The translations under genes were made by a program, and so were the position numbers. The notes beneath the pieces were generated by a model, which made no database searches, had not been told where the DNA came from, and was given only the letters and a program-made list of their open reading frames with translations. From Psychroserpens sp. Hel_I_66 (GTDB taxonomy: Bacteria; Bacteroidota; Bacteroidia; Flavobacteriales; Flavobacteriaceae), in the NCBI RefSeq assembly GCF_000799465.1, contig NZ_JUGU01000001.1, positions 2,108,001 to 2,172,000 on the forward strand: a DNA stretch of 64,000 nt. The letters are read 5' to 3'. Below are positions 9,365 to 18,105 of the stretch, one piece after another (position 1 is the first letter of the stretch; each line of letters starts with the position of its first letter).

Positions 9365-10149
9365 CGCTTCTTAAATTTATCAATTTGAGATGTATTGTAA
9401 AAAGTAGACATATATAGAGAATCATATATGTTTTCCAATTGTTGATGTGAGAGTTTTAGTAATTGCTTTACTTTAGTATTTAATTCACCTGAAGCCCTAG
9501 ATGCTGTTATATTTTCTTCGTGGAGCTTATACTCTCCCTTGCCAATAAAACGATTCATAGCTAAATTAAAATTACTATTTAACTGTTCTAGCTGAAAAAT
9601 TAATAGTTCTGCTTTTTTACAGGAATAGATCTCATAACCTCTACTTGAATTAAATTCATGTTCAAATATATCAAATCCTGTAAATTCCTTAAAATCGGTT
9701 TCAAACCAATTTTGGGCATATGAAAAATCTATTTCTTTAAGATGCGCAATTATCATTTCTGCGGAAACGTCCGTTATATTTTCAACATTAAAAATATGTT
9801 TCCATGTTTGAAAAATACCTGAAACATCCCTAGCTATCGGATCTCTGGTAAGACTAATTATTTTAATATTCCAACGCTTTTTTGCGAGTAGTTTATTTAA
9901 GTTTGAAGCATTTTTCAGATTATTATTAAATGTGGGATGCCCTGTTTTAAATGAATCCAGCCAAGTATCTCCTAAAAAATGAATGTGATGTATTTCTTTA
10001 AAAGGATATTTTTTTTTCAAGGAATTATAAACTGTGGATGAACCAACCTTACTCATGGTATAGACCAAGTATAAATCTCTATCTAATCCAAATTTTGTAA
10101 AATACTGGCGCTTTATAAACCGATAAATTCTTTTTAAATTATGTTTCAA
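9340..10149 (-). CDS. Sulfotransferase-like capsular polysaccharide protein
   Basis: A 269-residue protein with an N-terminal basic stretch and then LVYTMSKVGSSTVYNSLKKK (about 28-47), which has the layout of the 5'-phosphosulfate loop of PAPS sulfotransferases. IISLTRDPIARDVSGIFQ (about 98-115) corresponds to the 3'-phosphate-binding RDP...S motif. The whole resembles the putative capsular polysaccharide synthesis family found in glycan loci. It could sulfate the glycan; marine flavobacteria often make sulfated polymers, but activity is inferred. The start is a TTG at 10149, the first usable codon; the next ATG is at residue 32 and would cut into the motif. It overlaps the following GT2 gene by 25 bases. 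Confidence 0.72.
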   Translation of the reverse strand: MKHNLKRIYRFIKRQYFTKFGLDRDLYLVYTMSKVGSSTVYNSLKKKYPFKEIHHIHFLGDTWLDSFKTGHPTFNNNLKNASNLNKLLAKKRWNIKIISLTRDPIARDVSGIFQTWKHIFNVENITDVSAEMIIAHLKEIDFSYAQNWFETDFKEFTGFDIFEHEFNSSRGYEIYSCKKAELLIFQLEQLNSNFNLAMNRFIGKGEYKLHEENITASRASGELNTKVKQLLKLSHQQLENIYDSLYMSTFYNTSQIDKFKKRWLEELKE

Positions 10150-10423
10150 TATATTTTATTTTAATATTCCACTGCACCTATTCAATATATGACACGCTAA
10201 TTAATGATGAAAAAATTTCTTTAGAGTTACTTCAAATGTAAACCATTTACCAAAAAACCTAATCTCTGGACTGGTATAATTATTTCTGGAACAAAACAAA
10301 ATAGAACAGAACATATTATTTTATTTCTCTTAAAAATTTAAAATTGCAACAAATCTTAAAACAAACTTTACAATACAGATTACATTACTATTCGGGATTT
10401 AATATATAGAATACCTTCATCTA
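10150..10423. other. Intergenic gap inside the polysaccharide operon
   Basis: This 274-base stretch is very AT-rich and interrupts an otherwise tight operon. I found no open frame with coding character, no clean TTG/TAnnTTTG promoter pair and no stable hairpin. One near match to the -7 element (TAAAGTTTG, one base too long) occurs on the minus strand. It may hold an internal promoter or a gene remnant, but nothing here supports a definite call. Confidence 0.4.
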
Positions 10424-11587
10424 TCAAAGTTCTGTATACAATAGGTTGAGTGATAGCAATTCATTCTCAATTAAAAACTTCTCTCTCAGTTTTTCGTTAT
10501 ATGCCTTCAAAGTTTCGAAATCTAAATCTAAAGCTTTTATAATAGCGTTATCTAACCCAAATGGCTCTTTGATATTAAAAGTAACACCATTAACACCATC
10601 TTCAATAATCTCAGTCATACCTCCTACTCTTGAAATCACCGATGGTATGTTATGAAATGTCAAATCCAATAAACCATTAGATAACGCCTCGTAAATTGAA
10701 GCCTGAATAGCAATATCATAATCTTTATATTCCTCCTTTAACACAATAGGGTCAATATGTCCTTTTAATAAAACAAGATCATCGAGACCTAATTGATGTA
10801 TTCTATATTCTAAAAATTCCCGTTCCCTACCTTCTCCATAAATATCCAAGCTTACAAAAACGCCCTTTTTTTTCAACCTATATATACTATCTAACGTGTA
10901 AAAGTGTCCTTTTGCCCAAACTAAGCGCCCAACTGATATTGCTTTTATGTGATGTTTATCTCGAGACTTTTTTTTAGTAGCAAGATTTTTGTGAAGCAAT
11001 AACTCAAAATCATAACCTCGATAAATACGTTTCAACTTACTTTTATCTATACCTTTTTTAATAGCAAGTTCATACATATAATCACTAATAACATGTACTA
11101 TATCAAAGAATTCAATTTTTTGTAAAAAGTTTAGACGATTAACATCTTTCACCGTATCACTAATTAAATCTTTTCCTCTTAAGGAGGTCACTAACTTAAC
11201 ATGCTTGTTTCTCAAATATTCAAGTACAACATCTGGTACAACATGCAAATGATGCACGTGAACAACATCAAAATTATGATTTAATAAAGTTTCCCATTTG
11301 AGAAAAAAGTTAAGTTTAGCTTTTAAGGAAGTCTGTCCTGAAATAGAACCATACTTTTTATCAAAAAAAATATTTCTGACTATAAAATAAAGAACCTTGA
11401 AATTAAAAAAATCTCTTTTAGAATTAAAAACATGCGTTTTTATGGATTGAGAAGACTCAATTACTTTACTACATAACACTTCATGACTAACTTTTGACCC
11501 AGCCACGTTTAAGCTCTCCAATGTGATTTTGGTATAGGGCTGGTCTGGATGACCAAAAAGTAATATGATATGTAAAGTTTTTAACAT
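10424..11587 (-). CDS. Glycosyltransferase family 4
   Basis: A 387-residue GT-B enzyme starting at ATG 11587. It begins MLKTLHIILLFGHPDQPYTK, has VVHVHHLHVVPD (about 108-119) and LVTSLRGKDLI (about 136-146) in the acceptor domain, and a donor domain opening with AISVGRLVWAKGH (about 215). The nucleotide-sugar loop reads ASIYEALSNGLLDLTF, where the usual second Glu of the E-x7-E motif is replaced by Asp, a noticeable deviation. It lies between a 274-base gap downstream and a 173-base gap upstream, so its expression may be less tightly coupled than that of its neighbours. Confidence 0.85.
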   Translation of the reverse strand: MLKTLHIILLFGHPDQPYTKITLESLNVAGSKVSHEVLCSKVIESSQSIKTHVFNSKRDFFNFKVLYFIVRNIFFDKKYGSISGQTSLKAKLNFFLKWETLLNHNFDVVHVHHLHVVPDVVLEYLRNKHVKLVTSLRGKDLISDTVKDVNRLNFLQKIEFFDIVHVISDYMYELAIKKGIDKSKLKRIYRGYDFELLLHKNLATKKKSRDKHHIKAISVGRLVWAKGHFYTLDSIYRLKKKGVFVSLDIYGEGREREFLEYRIHQLGLDDLVLLKGHIDPIVLKEEYKDYDIAIQASIYEALSNGLLDLTFHNIPSVISRVGGMTEIIEDGVNGVTFNIKEPFGLDNAIIKALDLDFETLKAYNEKLREKFLIENELLSLNLLYTEL

Positions 11588-11760
11588 TTTATTTCAAAAA
11601 TATAATACATTTAGTATCTCAATAGCGCTTTGTAATTGCTCATCTAAGACTTTAATATACTCATAGACTAATAATGGTTTAGACATTCACTGAAAAATAG
11701 AAGCTTTTAAAACCAACGTTTCAAATTGCTCATAACTTCTATTCAATTTTGTAAATTTAT
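11588..11760. other. Intergenic gap with a possible gene remnant
   Basis: In this 173-base stretch the minus strand shows a frame beginning at TTG 11746, running 19 codons to a TGA at 11689-11687 and then continuing in the same frame from ATG 11686 for 30 codons to a stop at 11594. The residues (NRSYEQFETLVLKASIF, then KPLLVYEYIKVLDEQLQ) look protein-like. It may be a decayed gene fragment or chance; it is too short to assign. Confidence 0.25.
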
Positions 11761-12690
11761 TTACTTTAATTTTTTATAAAAAAAATAATAGTTACCAAAT
11801 AACAATTTACTAAGGTCAGCTAAATAAAAATAAACCCCTTTATAACCAAAAACTTTAAATATATTTTGTCTGAATCCATTTGGTTGTTGTATTTGAGAAC
11901 CACTTCGCAAATAACACGACATACACATTAAAAGAGAAAATCTTTCAAATTTTTCATTTTTCACTAATTTGGATAGCTCAAGATAGTTTAACCAATATGC
12001 TTGAAATCGAGTATATAAAAAATGATTTTTACTATCTCTACGCTTACTTCCAATTGAATTATTAGAATACCTTCTAAAGGTCAATACCTTGTCTATCTTT
12101 TTCAAATTCTCAGTAACCAAGAGCAATTTGCAAGAAAAATTAAATTCTTGCCCTGATTTTAGTTCTTCATTAAATGTAATATTTTCAACAACGTATCTTT
12201 TCAAAAACATATCTGGAGTAAACCAATTTATGTGAGTGGTTGCATAAGATAAAAAATTGACATCATCTTCTTTATAATTATAAGTATAAGGTTTTTTCTC
12301 TACCTTATTGAAATATCTGGTTTGACTGATTACAAAATCTGCTTTGTAATCTAAAATGGTCTTCATCTTAATTTCAAGATTATTTTCATGCATAAGGTCA
12401 TCACTGTCAAACCATTGTATAAAATCACCTTTACTTAGTTTAAAGCCATAATTTCTTGCACCACTGCCACCTGGCAAATACTCATCTGACCGCTTATGAT
12501 ATTGAAATCTAGAATCACTAGAAATATAATTTCTAATAAGTGTTTCTGTGTCATCTATACTTCCGTCATCAACAACTATACATTCCCAATTTGTGTAGGT
12601 TTGTGCTAACAAAGAGTTTAGTGTCTCACTGATGAGATGTGCCCTATTGAAGGTTGGAATTATAACAGAAACGAGAGATTCTAATCGCAT
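11761..12690 (-). CDS. Glycosyltransferase family 2
   Basis: A 309-residue GT-A enzyme with SVIIPTFNRAHLI (about 8-20), CIVVDDGSIDDTE (about 37-49) and the DxD-type site IQWFDSDDLMH (about 91-101), in a very conventional GT2 arrangement. The C-terminal region is rich in aromatic and basic residues (YFYLADLSKLLFGNYYFFYKK) and may contact the membrane. The start is ATG at 12690. It follows the methyltransferase gene at 12768-13505, separated by a 77-base spacer containing a perfect inverted repeat. Sugar specificity cannot be told. Confidence 0.88.
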   Translation of the reverse strand: MRLESLVSVIIPTFNRAHLISETLNSLLAQTYTNWECIVVDDGSIDDTETLIRNYISSDSRFQYHKRSDEYLPGGSGARNYGFKLSKGDFIQWFDSDDLMHENNLEIKMKTILDYKADFVISQTRYFNKVEKKPYTYNYKEDDVNFLSYATTHINWFTPDMFLKRYVVENITFNEELKSGQEFNFSCKLLLVTENLKKIDKVLTFRRYSNNSIGSKRRDSKNHFLYTRFQAYWLNYLELSKLVKNEKFERFSLLMCMSCYLRSGSQIQQPNGFRQNIFKVFGYKGVYFYLADLSKLLFGNYYFFYKKLK

Positions 12691-12737
12691 GGAATTTGTT
12701 TACAAGACTAATATTCTAAGTTGATTATTTTAAACAG

Positions 12738-12775
12738 AATTGTAGATTAATTTGTCACTTTATTAATCTACAATT
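12738..12775 (-). terminator. Perfect 14-bp inverted repeat overlapping a stop codon
   Basis: AATTGTAGATTAAT at 12738-12751 is matched exactly by ATTAATCTACAATT at 12762-12775, with a 10-base loop. On the minus strand the TAG stop of the methyltransferase gene (12768-12770) lies inside the first arm. The bases after the hairpin are not a good U-tract, so it may be an attenuator or mRNA-end processing structure within the operon rather than a full terminator. Confidence 0.5.
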
Positions 12776-13505
12776 GAAGTGGTTTTGAAAAAAATTTCGT
12801 ATTGGAAGATAAAACAACATATCGTTCTATCTTCTTGACCGAACAATTTAACATATCAATCCATTCTTGTGTAATATGCTTCTCATCCTCTCTGTCTACA
12901 TCATCTAAAAATATAGAATATGACTTGGCTAATCTATCTTTAATATAGGGTATAGGTGAAAACCTAGCGTTTGGAGTCAATCCTCCAAAGGGCCCATCTA
13001 TTAAAACCAAATCAACCTCATTCATCATTTTCAAGTGTTCATTTAATACTGTAGTATCATACCAAACTTCTTGTTCACCTAGGGCTAATGACCTTTCTAT
13101 GGATTGTATTGGAGCATAAATAACTGTGACATATTTTGCTAATCCTAATGTATCAAGTTGCTTATTGATTTTATTTGCCCATTCGAAATTAGATTCAACC
13201 GAAAAAAATGAGGCTTGAATACTGTTGGTTTTTAATAATTTAGCAATGTAAAATGTAGAAGCTCCAGATCCAAATTCAATTATATTCTTTCTATCATTTA
13301 AAACTATGTCATTCAGTACATGAATAATAGTACTAGGAGACATGGACCATGTTGTAAATGGAAAGTAAAATGAAGTATCTACAAATAATTGATTTAGTTG
13401 AGCGTGATTAAATTGTATTTGATTAACTTTTTGCTGCTTATTAAAAAGCTTTTTTATTTTACGCTCAAAATAAACATCAACTCTATTCTTTAGTTTTTTT
13501 AGCAT
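12768..13505 (-). CDS. Class I SAM-dependent methyltransferase-like protein
   Basis: A 245-residue protein with a SAM-binding glycine loop, IIEFGSGASTFYIAKLL (about 75-91), the acidic strand-2 end FFSVESNFEWANKI (about 97-110) and VDLVLIDGPFGGLT (about 162-175), the pattern of small O-methyltransferase-like enzymes. The N-terminus is strongly basic (LKKLKNRVDVYFERKIKKLF), perhaps for membrane or partner binding. It is placed 30 bases after the Wzt ATPase gene, whose C-terminal domain in known systems reads a chain-end modification, so this enzyme is a candidate capping methyltransferase. That link is inferred from position. Start ATG at 13505. Confidence 0.72.
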   Translation of the reverse strand: MLKKLKNRVDVYFERKIKKLFNKQQKVNQIQFNHAQLNQLFVDTSFYFPFTTWSMSPSTIIHVLNDIVLNDRKNIIEFGSGASTFYIAKLLKTNSIQASFFSVESNFEWANKINKQLDTLGLAKYVTVIYAPIQSIERSLALGEQEVWYDTTVLNEHLKMMNEVDLVLIDGPFGGLTPNARFSPIPYIKDRLAKSYSIFLDDVDREDEKHITQEWIDMLNCSVKKIERYVVLSSNTKFFSKPLQL

Positions 13506-13535
13506 TCTGTAATAATATTTATAACTTTTAGAATA

Positions 13536-14807
13536 TTAAATATATTCATAAAACACATCATAATCAATTAACACTTTACTTTGATTGGGTGCAACTAGTT
13601 TCCCTTGTCCATAAAAATCACCTTCAAAGACCTCAAAGGAAAATGCATTTTGAATCCAATCTGCCAAAATATTATTGACTAAAACATGTATGGTCACGTA
13701 ATATTTTCCCTTATTTAAATTCAATTTATCTAAATTAAAAATTATTTTATTAACTGACCCAGTACTGATTTTCCGTTCAAGCACTGAATTACTCATCCAC
13801 ACGATTCGCTGTCCTATATAATCATCTATCCTCAAATCAAATCGAATGGCATCAGAATTTATTAAAGCCTTATTTTCCAATAAAAACTCTAAATTAAAGG
13901 GTTGCCCTGTTTGTGCAGCTTTGCCTCTCTCACTACTGTAGACAAATGCGTCTTTTACCCTTACAGCACCATCTCCTTTTCTATTTTTTATATCGGCAAT
14001 TTTAATATCACCCTCAGATGTGTTGAGGTAATAACTAATTGCAGCATCGGTATCTCCCTCAAAAACAGAAGTTCCATGTTCTAAAACAATAGCACGAGTG
14101 CACAAACTCTTTACAGCTGCCATATTATGACTCACAAACAAAACGGTCCTCCCATCTCCACTACTAATGTCCTGCATCTTCCCTATTGCCTTTTTCTGAA
14201 ACTCGGCATCACCTACTGCAAGTACCTCATCTATGACCAAAATATCAGGCTCTAAAAAAGCTGCTACAGCAAACGCAAGTCGCACTCGCATACCTGATGA
14301 ATAACGTTTTGTCGGCGTATCTACATACCGTTCGCAACCGGAAAACGCAATAATTTCTTCTTCTTTAGACTTAATCTCCGCCTTAGACATTCCCAAAATA
14401 GCACCATTGAGATAAATATTCTCACGTCCTGTCAATTCTGGATGAAATCCTGTACCCACCTCTAATAAAGAGGCGATACGCCCTCTGGTCTTAATCTCAC
14501 CAGTAGTTGGTATGGTAACACGACTTAATATTTTCAACAATGTACTTTTACCAGCACCATTTTTACCTATAATACCAAGAACTTCTCCTCGTTGCACTTC
14601 AAAATTGATATCCTTTAATGCCCAAACATATTGACTATCTGCTTTAGTACTTCTATCGTTTACTGAGCCTACTCTAAGATAAGGATCTTCTTTACCTCGA
14701 ATGCCTGCCCACCATCGATTCAAATCATGACTAATAGTACCTGTACCTACTAAACCAAGACGGTATTGTTTGCTTATATTTTCAGCTTTGAGAATAATAT
14801 TAGACAT
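13536..14807 (-). CDS. wzt: Polysaccharide ABC exporter ATPase with C-terminal cargo domain (Wzt type)
   Basis: A 423-residue protein. The first 250 residues are an ABC ATPase: GIIGKNGAGKST Walker A (about 80-91), signature RYSSGMRVRLAFA (about 167-179), Walker B DILVIDEVLAVGD (about 188-200), H-loop FVSHNMAAVK. It is preceded by the long insert between the first strands (about 30-65) seen in Wzt/TagH proteins. Residues 265-423 form an extra beta-rich domain (FEVFEGDFYGQGK near the end) like the Wzt C-terminal domain, which in O9a/O12-type systems binds the modified non-reducing end of the polymer. The gene is 2 bases downstream of the permease gene, so they form one transport unit at the inner membrane. 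Confidence 0.9.
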   Translation of the reverse strand: MSNIILKAENISKQYRLGLVGTGTISHDLNRWWAGIRGKEDPYLRVGSVNDRSTKADSQYVWALKDINFEVQRGEVLGIIGKNGAGKSTLLKILSRVTIPTTGEIKTRGRIASLLEVGTGFHPELTGRENIYLNGAILGMSKAEIKSKEEEIIAFSGCERYVDTPTKRYSSGMRVRLAFAVAAFLEPDILVIDEVLAVGDAEFQKKAIGKMQDISSGDGRTVLFVSHNMAAVKSLCTRAIVLEHGTSVFEGDTDAAISYYLNTSEGDIKIADIKNRKGDGAVRVKDAFVYSSERGKAAQTGQPFNLEFLLENKALINSDAIRFDLRIDDYIGQRIVWMSNSVLERKISTGSVNKIIFNLDKLNLNKGKYYVTIHVLVNNILADWIQNAFSFEVFEGDFYGQGKLVAPNQSKVLIDYDVFYEYI

Positions 14808-14809
14808 AG

Positions 14810-15670
14810 TTATACAGTATCAATAAATGTTTTTTCAGTTCTATTAAAAATAATGATCCCTAAAAATAAAATTATTAAGGTTACAGCAATAGTGTACAAA
14901 ATTCCATACAAACTTAAAGTTCCTGTTCCTAAAAGCATGTATCGCGCGGTTTCTATGATGTATGCTAATGGATTATACTCAACCAACCAGGCAATTTTGG
15001 GTAACTTCTCGCGCATTAAGGCTAAGGGATACATGACTGCAGAGACATACATAAGAAGCTGGACTCCAAAACCAACTAGAAATTTTAGATCTCGATACTT
15101 TGTGACCATACTAGAAATAATCATTCCTAACCCCAACCCTAATAGCCCCATTAATAGTACTAAAAAGGGAAATAATATCACATTTGTACTTATATGAATT
15201 CCTGCACCTTGATAATAGTAATACATATAAAAGGCGATAAATATGACTAATTGAATACCGAATTTCATCAAATTGGAGACAATAATTGATAATGGGACAA
15301 TAAGTCTAGGGAAATAGACTTTCCCAAAAATAGCTGCATTGGACTTAAAGGTATCACTAGTTGCAGTTAAGCATGCATTAAAATAATTCCAAATGGAGAT
15401 ACCAGCAAGATTGAACAAAAAGGGAGGAACAGTACCCGTTTCTATATTGGCTACCTTATTAAAAATAATGGTGAACGTAAGCGCTGTAAATAAGGGCTGG
15501 ATTAAATACCAAAGAGGTCCCAAAATGGTTTGCTTATAGACTGTAATTATATCTCGCTTAACAAACAAAATAAGCAAATCTCGATATCTCCAAATTTCCT
15601 TAAAATTAAAGTCGATTAATTTTTTTTTGGACGAAATGGTATATAACCAATCATCGTCAGTACTATTCAA
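14810..15670 (-). CDS. wzm: Polysaccharide ABC exporter permease (Wzm type, ABC-2 family)
   Basis: A 286-residue integral membrane protein of the ABC-2 type. Six hydrophobic segments can be seen, for example PLWYLIQPLFTALTFTIIF (about 51-69), LIVPLSIIVSNLMKFGIQLVIF (about 117-138), VILFPFLVLLMGLLGLGLGMII, and LYGILYTIAVTLIILFLGIIIF near the C-terminus. The N-terminal cytoplasmic helix has WRYRDLLILFVKRDIITVYKQT, the usual contact with the ATPase. It starts at TTG 15670 (the first codons read NSTDDDW); no better ATG lies upstream. It moves the lipid-linked polymer across the inner membrane together with the Wzt protein. Confidence 0.9.
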   Translation of the reverse strand: MNSTDDDWLYTISSKKKLIDFNFKEIWRYRDLLILFVKRDIITVYKQTILGPLWYLIQPLFTALTFTIIFNKVANIETGTVPPFLFNLAGISIWNYFNACLTATSDTFKSNAAIFGKVYFPRLIVPLSIIVSNLMKFGIQLVIFIAFYMYYYYQGAGIHISTNVILFPFLVLLMGLLGLGLGMIISSMVTKYRDLKFLVGFGVQLLMYVSAVMYPLALMREKLPKIAWLVEYNPLAYIIETARYMLLGTGTLSLYGILYTIAVTLIILFLGIIIFNRTEKTFIDTV

Positions 15671-15833
15671 AATGTTCTGTATTTTTAGTTGAGACGAATA
15701 TAAACAATGGAGTTATAATATTAAAAATATTAGTATCTAAATATTTAATCTTGAAAAATAAACTAAGTGAAATACTAAATTAACAAATTACGTGTAATAC
15801 CATTACTTTTTTGAGCCTATAAAAAGTCCAGTT

Positions 15834-16811
15834 CTATTTAAATAAGTCCCACGTAATTTTCAAACCTTCTCTTACGGTGTAATTGGGTTGGTAACCTAAT
15901 AAGTTTTTCGCTTTTGAAATATCTGCCAAAGAGTCTCTCACATCACCTTGCCTATTTGGCCCATGAATAGCCTCTACTTGAGAATTTGCTGCTATCTTTA
16001 GGGATTCCCATAGGTAATTGATAGTAATACGCTCTCCACAAGCAACATTAAACACTTGATTTTTTGCTTTTTCTGAAGCAAAGAATCCTTTGATGTTAGC
16101 CTGAACTACGTTATCTATATAGGTAAAATCCCTTGTCTGCTCTCCATCACCATTAATTTTTGGAGACTCATTGTCTTTTAACGACTGCATAAATAGCGGA
16201 ATCACTGCAGCATAAGCGCCATCTGGGCTTTGTTTTGGTCCAAAGACATTAAAATATCTTAAACCTATAACATCTGTATTGTATGTTTTTCCGAAGACAT
16301 CTGCATATAATTCATTTACATACTTTGTAACTGCATAAGGTGACAAAGGGTTACCAATGTTATCCTCTACTTTAGGCAATGCTTTACTATCGCCATAGGT
16401 AGAACTGGATGCTGCATAGATCATTCGCTTCACAGATGAAGAATCTTTAAGCGCAATCATCATGTTTAAAAATCCTGTAATATTCACTTCATTAGTGGTG
16501 GCAGGATCATTAATTGAACGTGGTACAGAACCCAAAGCTGCTTGATGAGAAACATAATCTATATCTTTCATGGCATCTTTACAAGTTTGCAAATCTCTAA
16601 TGTCTCCTTCAATAAGCTCAAAAGCTGGGTTGGAATGAAACTCTGTTAAATTATAACGATGACCGTTAGAGAAATTATCTAAGACACGTACTTTTTTTGC
16701 ATTGTATTTTAGAAGATATTCTACAAGGTTAGAGCCTATAAATCCGCCACCTCCAGTAATAAGAAATGATAACTCACTTAATTCTTTATCGTGGTATTGT
16801 TTTTCGTACAT
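15834..16811 (-). CDS. UDP-N-acetylglucosamine C4-epimerase-like SDR enzyme (WbpP type)
   Basis: A 325-residue extended short-chain dehydrogenase. The NAD-binding loop is LITGGGGFIGSNL (about 17-29). The catalytic region has YAASSSTYGDS (about 132-142) and YAVTKYVNE with the YxxxK pair (about 158-166). DNFSNGHRYNL, the serine-rich STYGDS segment and the DVRDS...NLLGYQP ending match the WbpP/WbgU branch that interconverts UDP-GlcNAc/UDP-GalNAc or their uronic acids. It is immediately followed upstream by a UDP-sugar dehydrogenase gene, which together would supply UDP-GalNAcA or a close relative. The exact substrate is inferred. Start ATG 16811. Confidence 0.85.
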   Translation of the reverse strand: MYEKQYHDKELSELSFLITGGGGFIGSNLVEYLLKYNAKKVRVLDNFSNGHRYNLTEFHSNPAFELIEGDIRDLQTCKDAMKDIDYVSHQAALGSVPRSINDPATTNEVNITGFLNMMIALKDSSSVKRMIYAASSSTYGDSKALPKVEDNIGNPLSPYAVTKYVNELYADVFGKTYNTDVIGLRYFNVFGPKQSPDGAYAAVIPLFMQSLKDNESPKINGDGEQTRDFTYIDNVVQANIKGFFASEKAKNQVFNVACGERITINYLWESLKIAANSQVEAIHGPNRQGDVRDSLADISKAKNLLGYQPNYTVREGLKITWDLFK

Positions 16812-18103
16812 TATAATCTTGCGTCTACGGAATCCTTCGGAAGTAATGATTTTACATCAAAAATAACTCCAATATCAGACTTTAATTTTTGTAAATCTAT
16901 TTGTAAAAACTCGTTATGTGATACTGCTAAAACTATGGCATCGTAATCATCTTTTAGTTGATCTGCATTATCCAATAAATCCAAACCGTATTCATGAGTT
17001 ACTTCTTCTTTAGATGCCCATGGATCAAACACATCTACATTTACATTGTAGGTTTCAAATTCTTTAATGATATCAATAACTCTTGAGTTTCTTATATCTG
17101 GACAGTTTTCTTTAAAGGTAATTCCTAGAACAAGCACATTAGAATCTTTTATTCTGGCTCCTTTTTTAATCATCATCTTTACAGTTTCTTGGGCAACATA
17201 ACTACCCATACTATCATTCATTTTACGACCTGCGAGTATGATTTCTGGATTATAACCAGATTCTATTGCTTTTTGTGCCAAGTAATAAGGGTCAACACCA
17301 ATACAATGTCCACCAACTAATCCTGGAGAAAAATTAATGAAATTCCATTTCGTACCAGCAGCTTCTAAAACTGCTTTTGTATCAATGTCTAGTATTCTAA
17401 ATATTTTTGAAAGTTCGTTAACAAAAGCTATATTGATGTCTCTTTGAGAGTTTTCAATAACTTTTGCAGCCTCTGCTACTTTAATTGATGGCGCACAATG
17501 AGTGCCCGCAACAATTATAGATTTATAGAGATCATCAACTTCTTTAGCAATCTCTGGAGTAGAACCAGATGTAACTTTTAATATTTTAGTAACAGTATGT
17601 AATTTGTCTCCTGGATTAATGCGTTCTGGAGAATAACCTGCAAAGAAATCTTTATTGAATTTTAATCCTGAATTAGTTTCCAATATTGGCACACAAATCT
17701 CTTCTGTAACACCTGGATATACAGTAGATTCATAAATTACTATATCATCTTTCTTTAAAACCTTCCCTACACTTTCACTCGCTTTAACTAAGGGTGTAAA
17801 AACTGGTCTTTTATGTTCGTCTGTTGGTGTTGGTACAGTGACGATGTAAATATTGGAATCTTTTATTTCTTCTAAACTGTTAGTAATAAACAATCCAGTT
17901 TTAGAATTAGAATCTTTAGTTAATACCGAATTTAAATGCTCATTATCGACCTCTAGCGTTTTGTCAACGCCACTGTTAAGTTCTTTAATGCGCTTTTCAT
18001 TTATGTCAAATCCAATGACCATATATTTCTTGGCGAACTCTACAGCTAGTGGTAAGCCTACATATCCAAGACCTAAAATTGTTAATTTTTTATCAGTATT
18101 CAT
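16811..18103 (-). CDS. UDP-N-acetyl-hexosamine 6-dehydrogenase (WbpA/TviB type)
   Basis: A nucleotide-sugar dehydrogenase of 430 residues with the start taken as ATG 18103, giving MNTDKKLTILGLGYVGLPLA; a longer frame back to 18157 would overlap the preceding gene and add nothing conserved. The Rossmann motif LGLGYVGLP is at 9-17, and the central region has LVGGHCIGVDPYYLAQKA, with the catalytic Cys of the GGHCIGVDPYY signature. The C-terminal UDP-binding domain has NVLVLGITFKENCPDIRNS. It oxidises a UDP-HexNAc at C6 to the uronic acid using NAD. It starts 2 bases after the stop of the initiating transferase gene and abuts the epimerase. Confidence 0.88.
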   Translation of the reverse strand: MNTDKKLTILGLGYVGLPLAVEFAKKYMVIGFDINEKRIKELNSGVDKTLEVDNEHLNSVLTKDSNSKTGLFITNSLEEIKDSNIYIVTVPTPTDEHKRPVFTPLVKASESVGKVLKKDDIVIYESTVYPGVTEEICVPILETNSGLKFNKDFFAGYSPERINPGDKLHTVTKILKVTSGSTPEIAKEVDDLYKSIIVAGTHCAPSIKVAEAAKVIENSQRDINIAFVNELSKIFRILDIDTKAVLEAAGTKWNFINFSPGLVGGHCIGVDPYYLAQKAIESGYNPEIILAGRKMNDSMGSYVAQETVKMMIKKGARIKDSNVLVLGITFKENCPDIRNSRVIDIIKEFETYNVNVDVFDPWASKEEVTHEYGLDLLDNADQLKDDYDAIVLAVSHNEFLQIDLQKLKSDIGVIFDVKSLLPKDSVDARL

Positions 18104-18105
18104 TT

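Noticed and set aside
11594..11746. Minus-strand frame with one in-frame TGA in an operon gap
   Set aside because: Only about 50 codons and no alignable motif; could be a gene remnant but cannot be supported.
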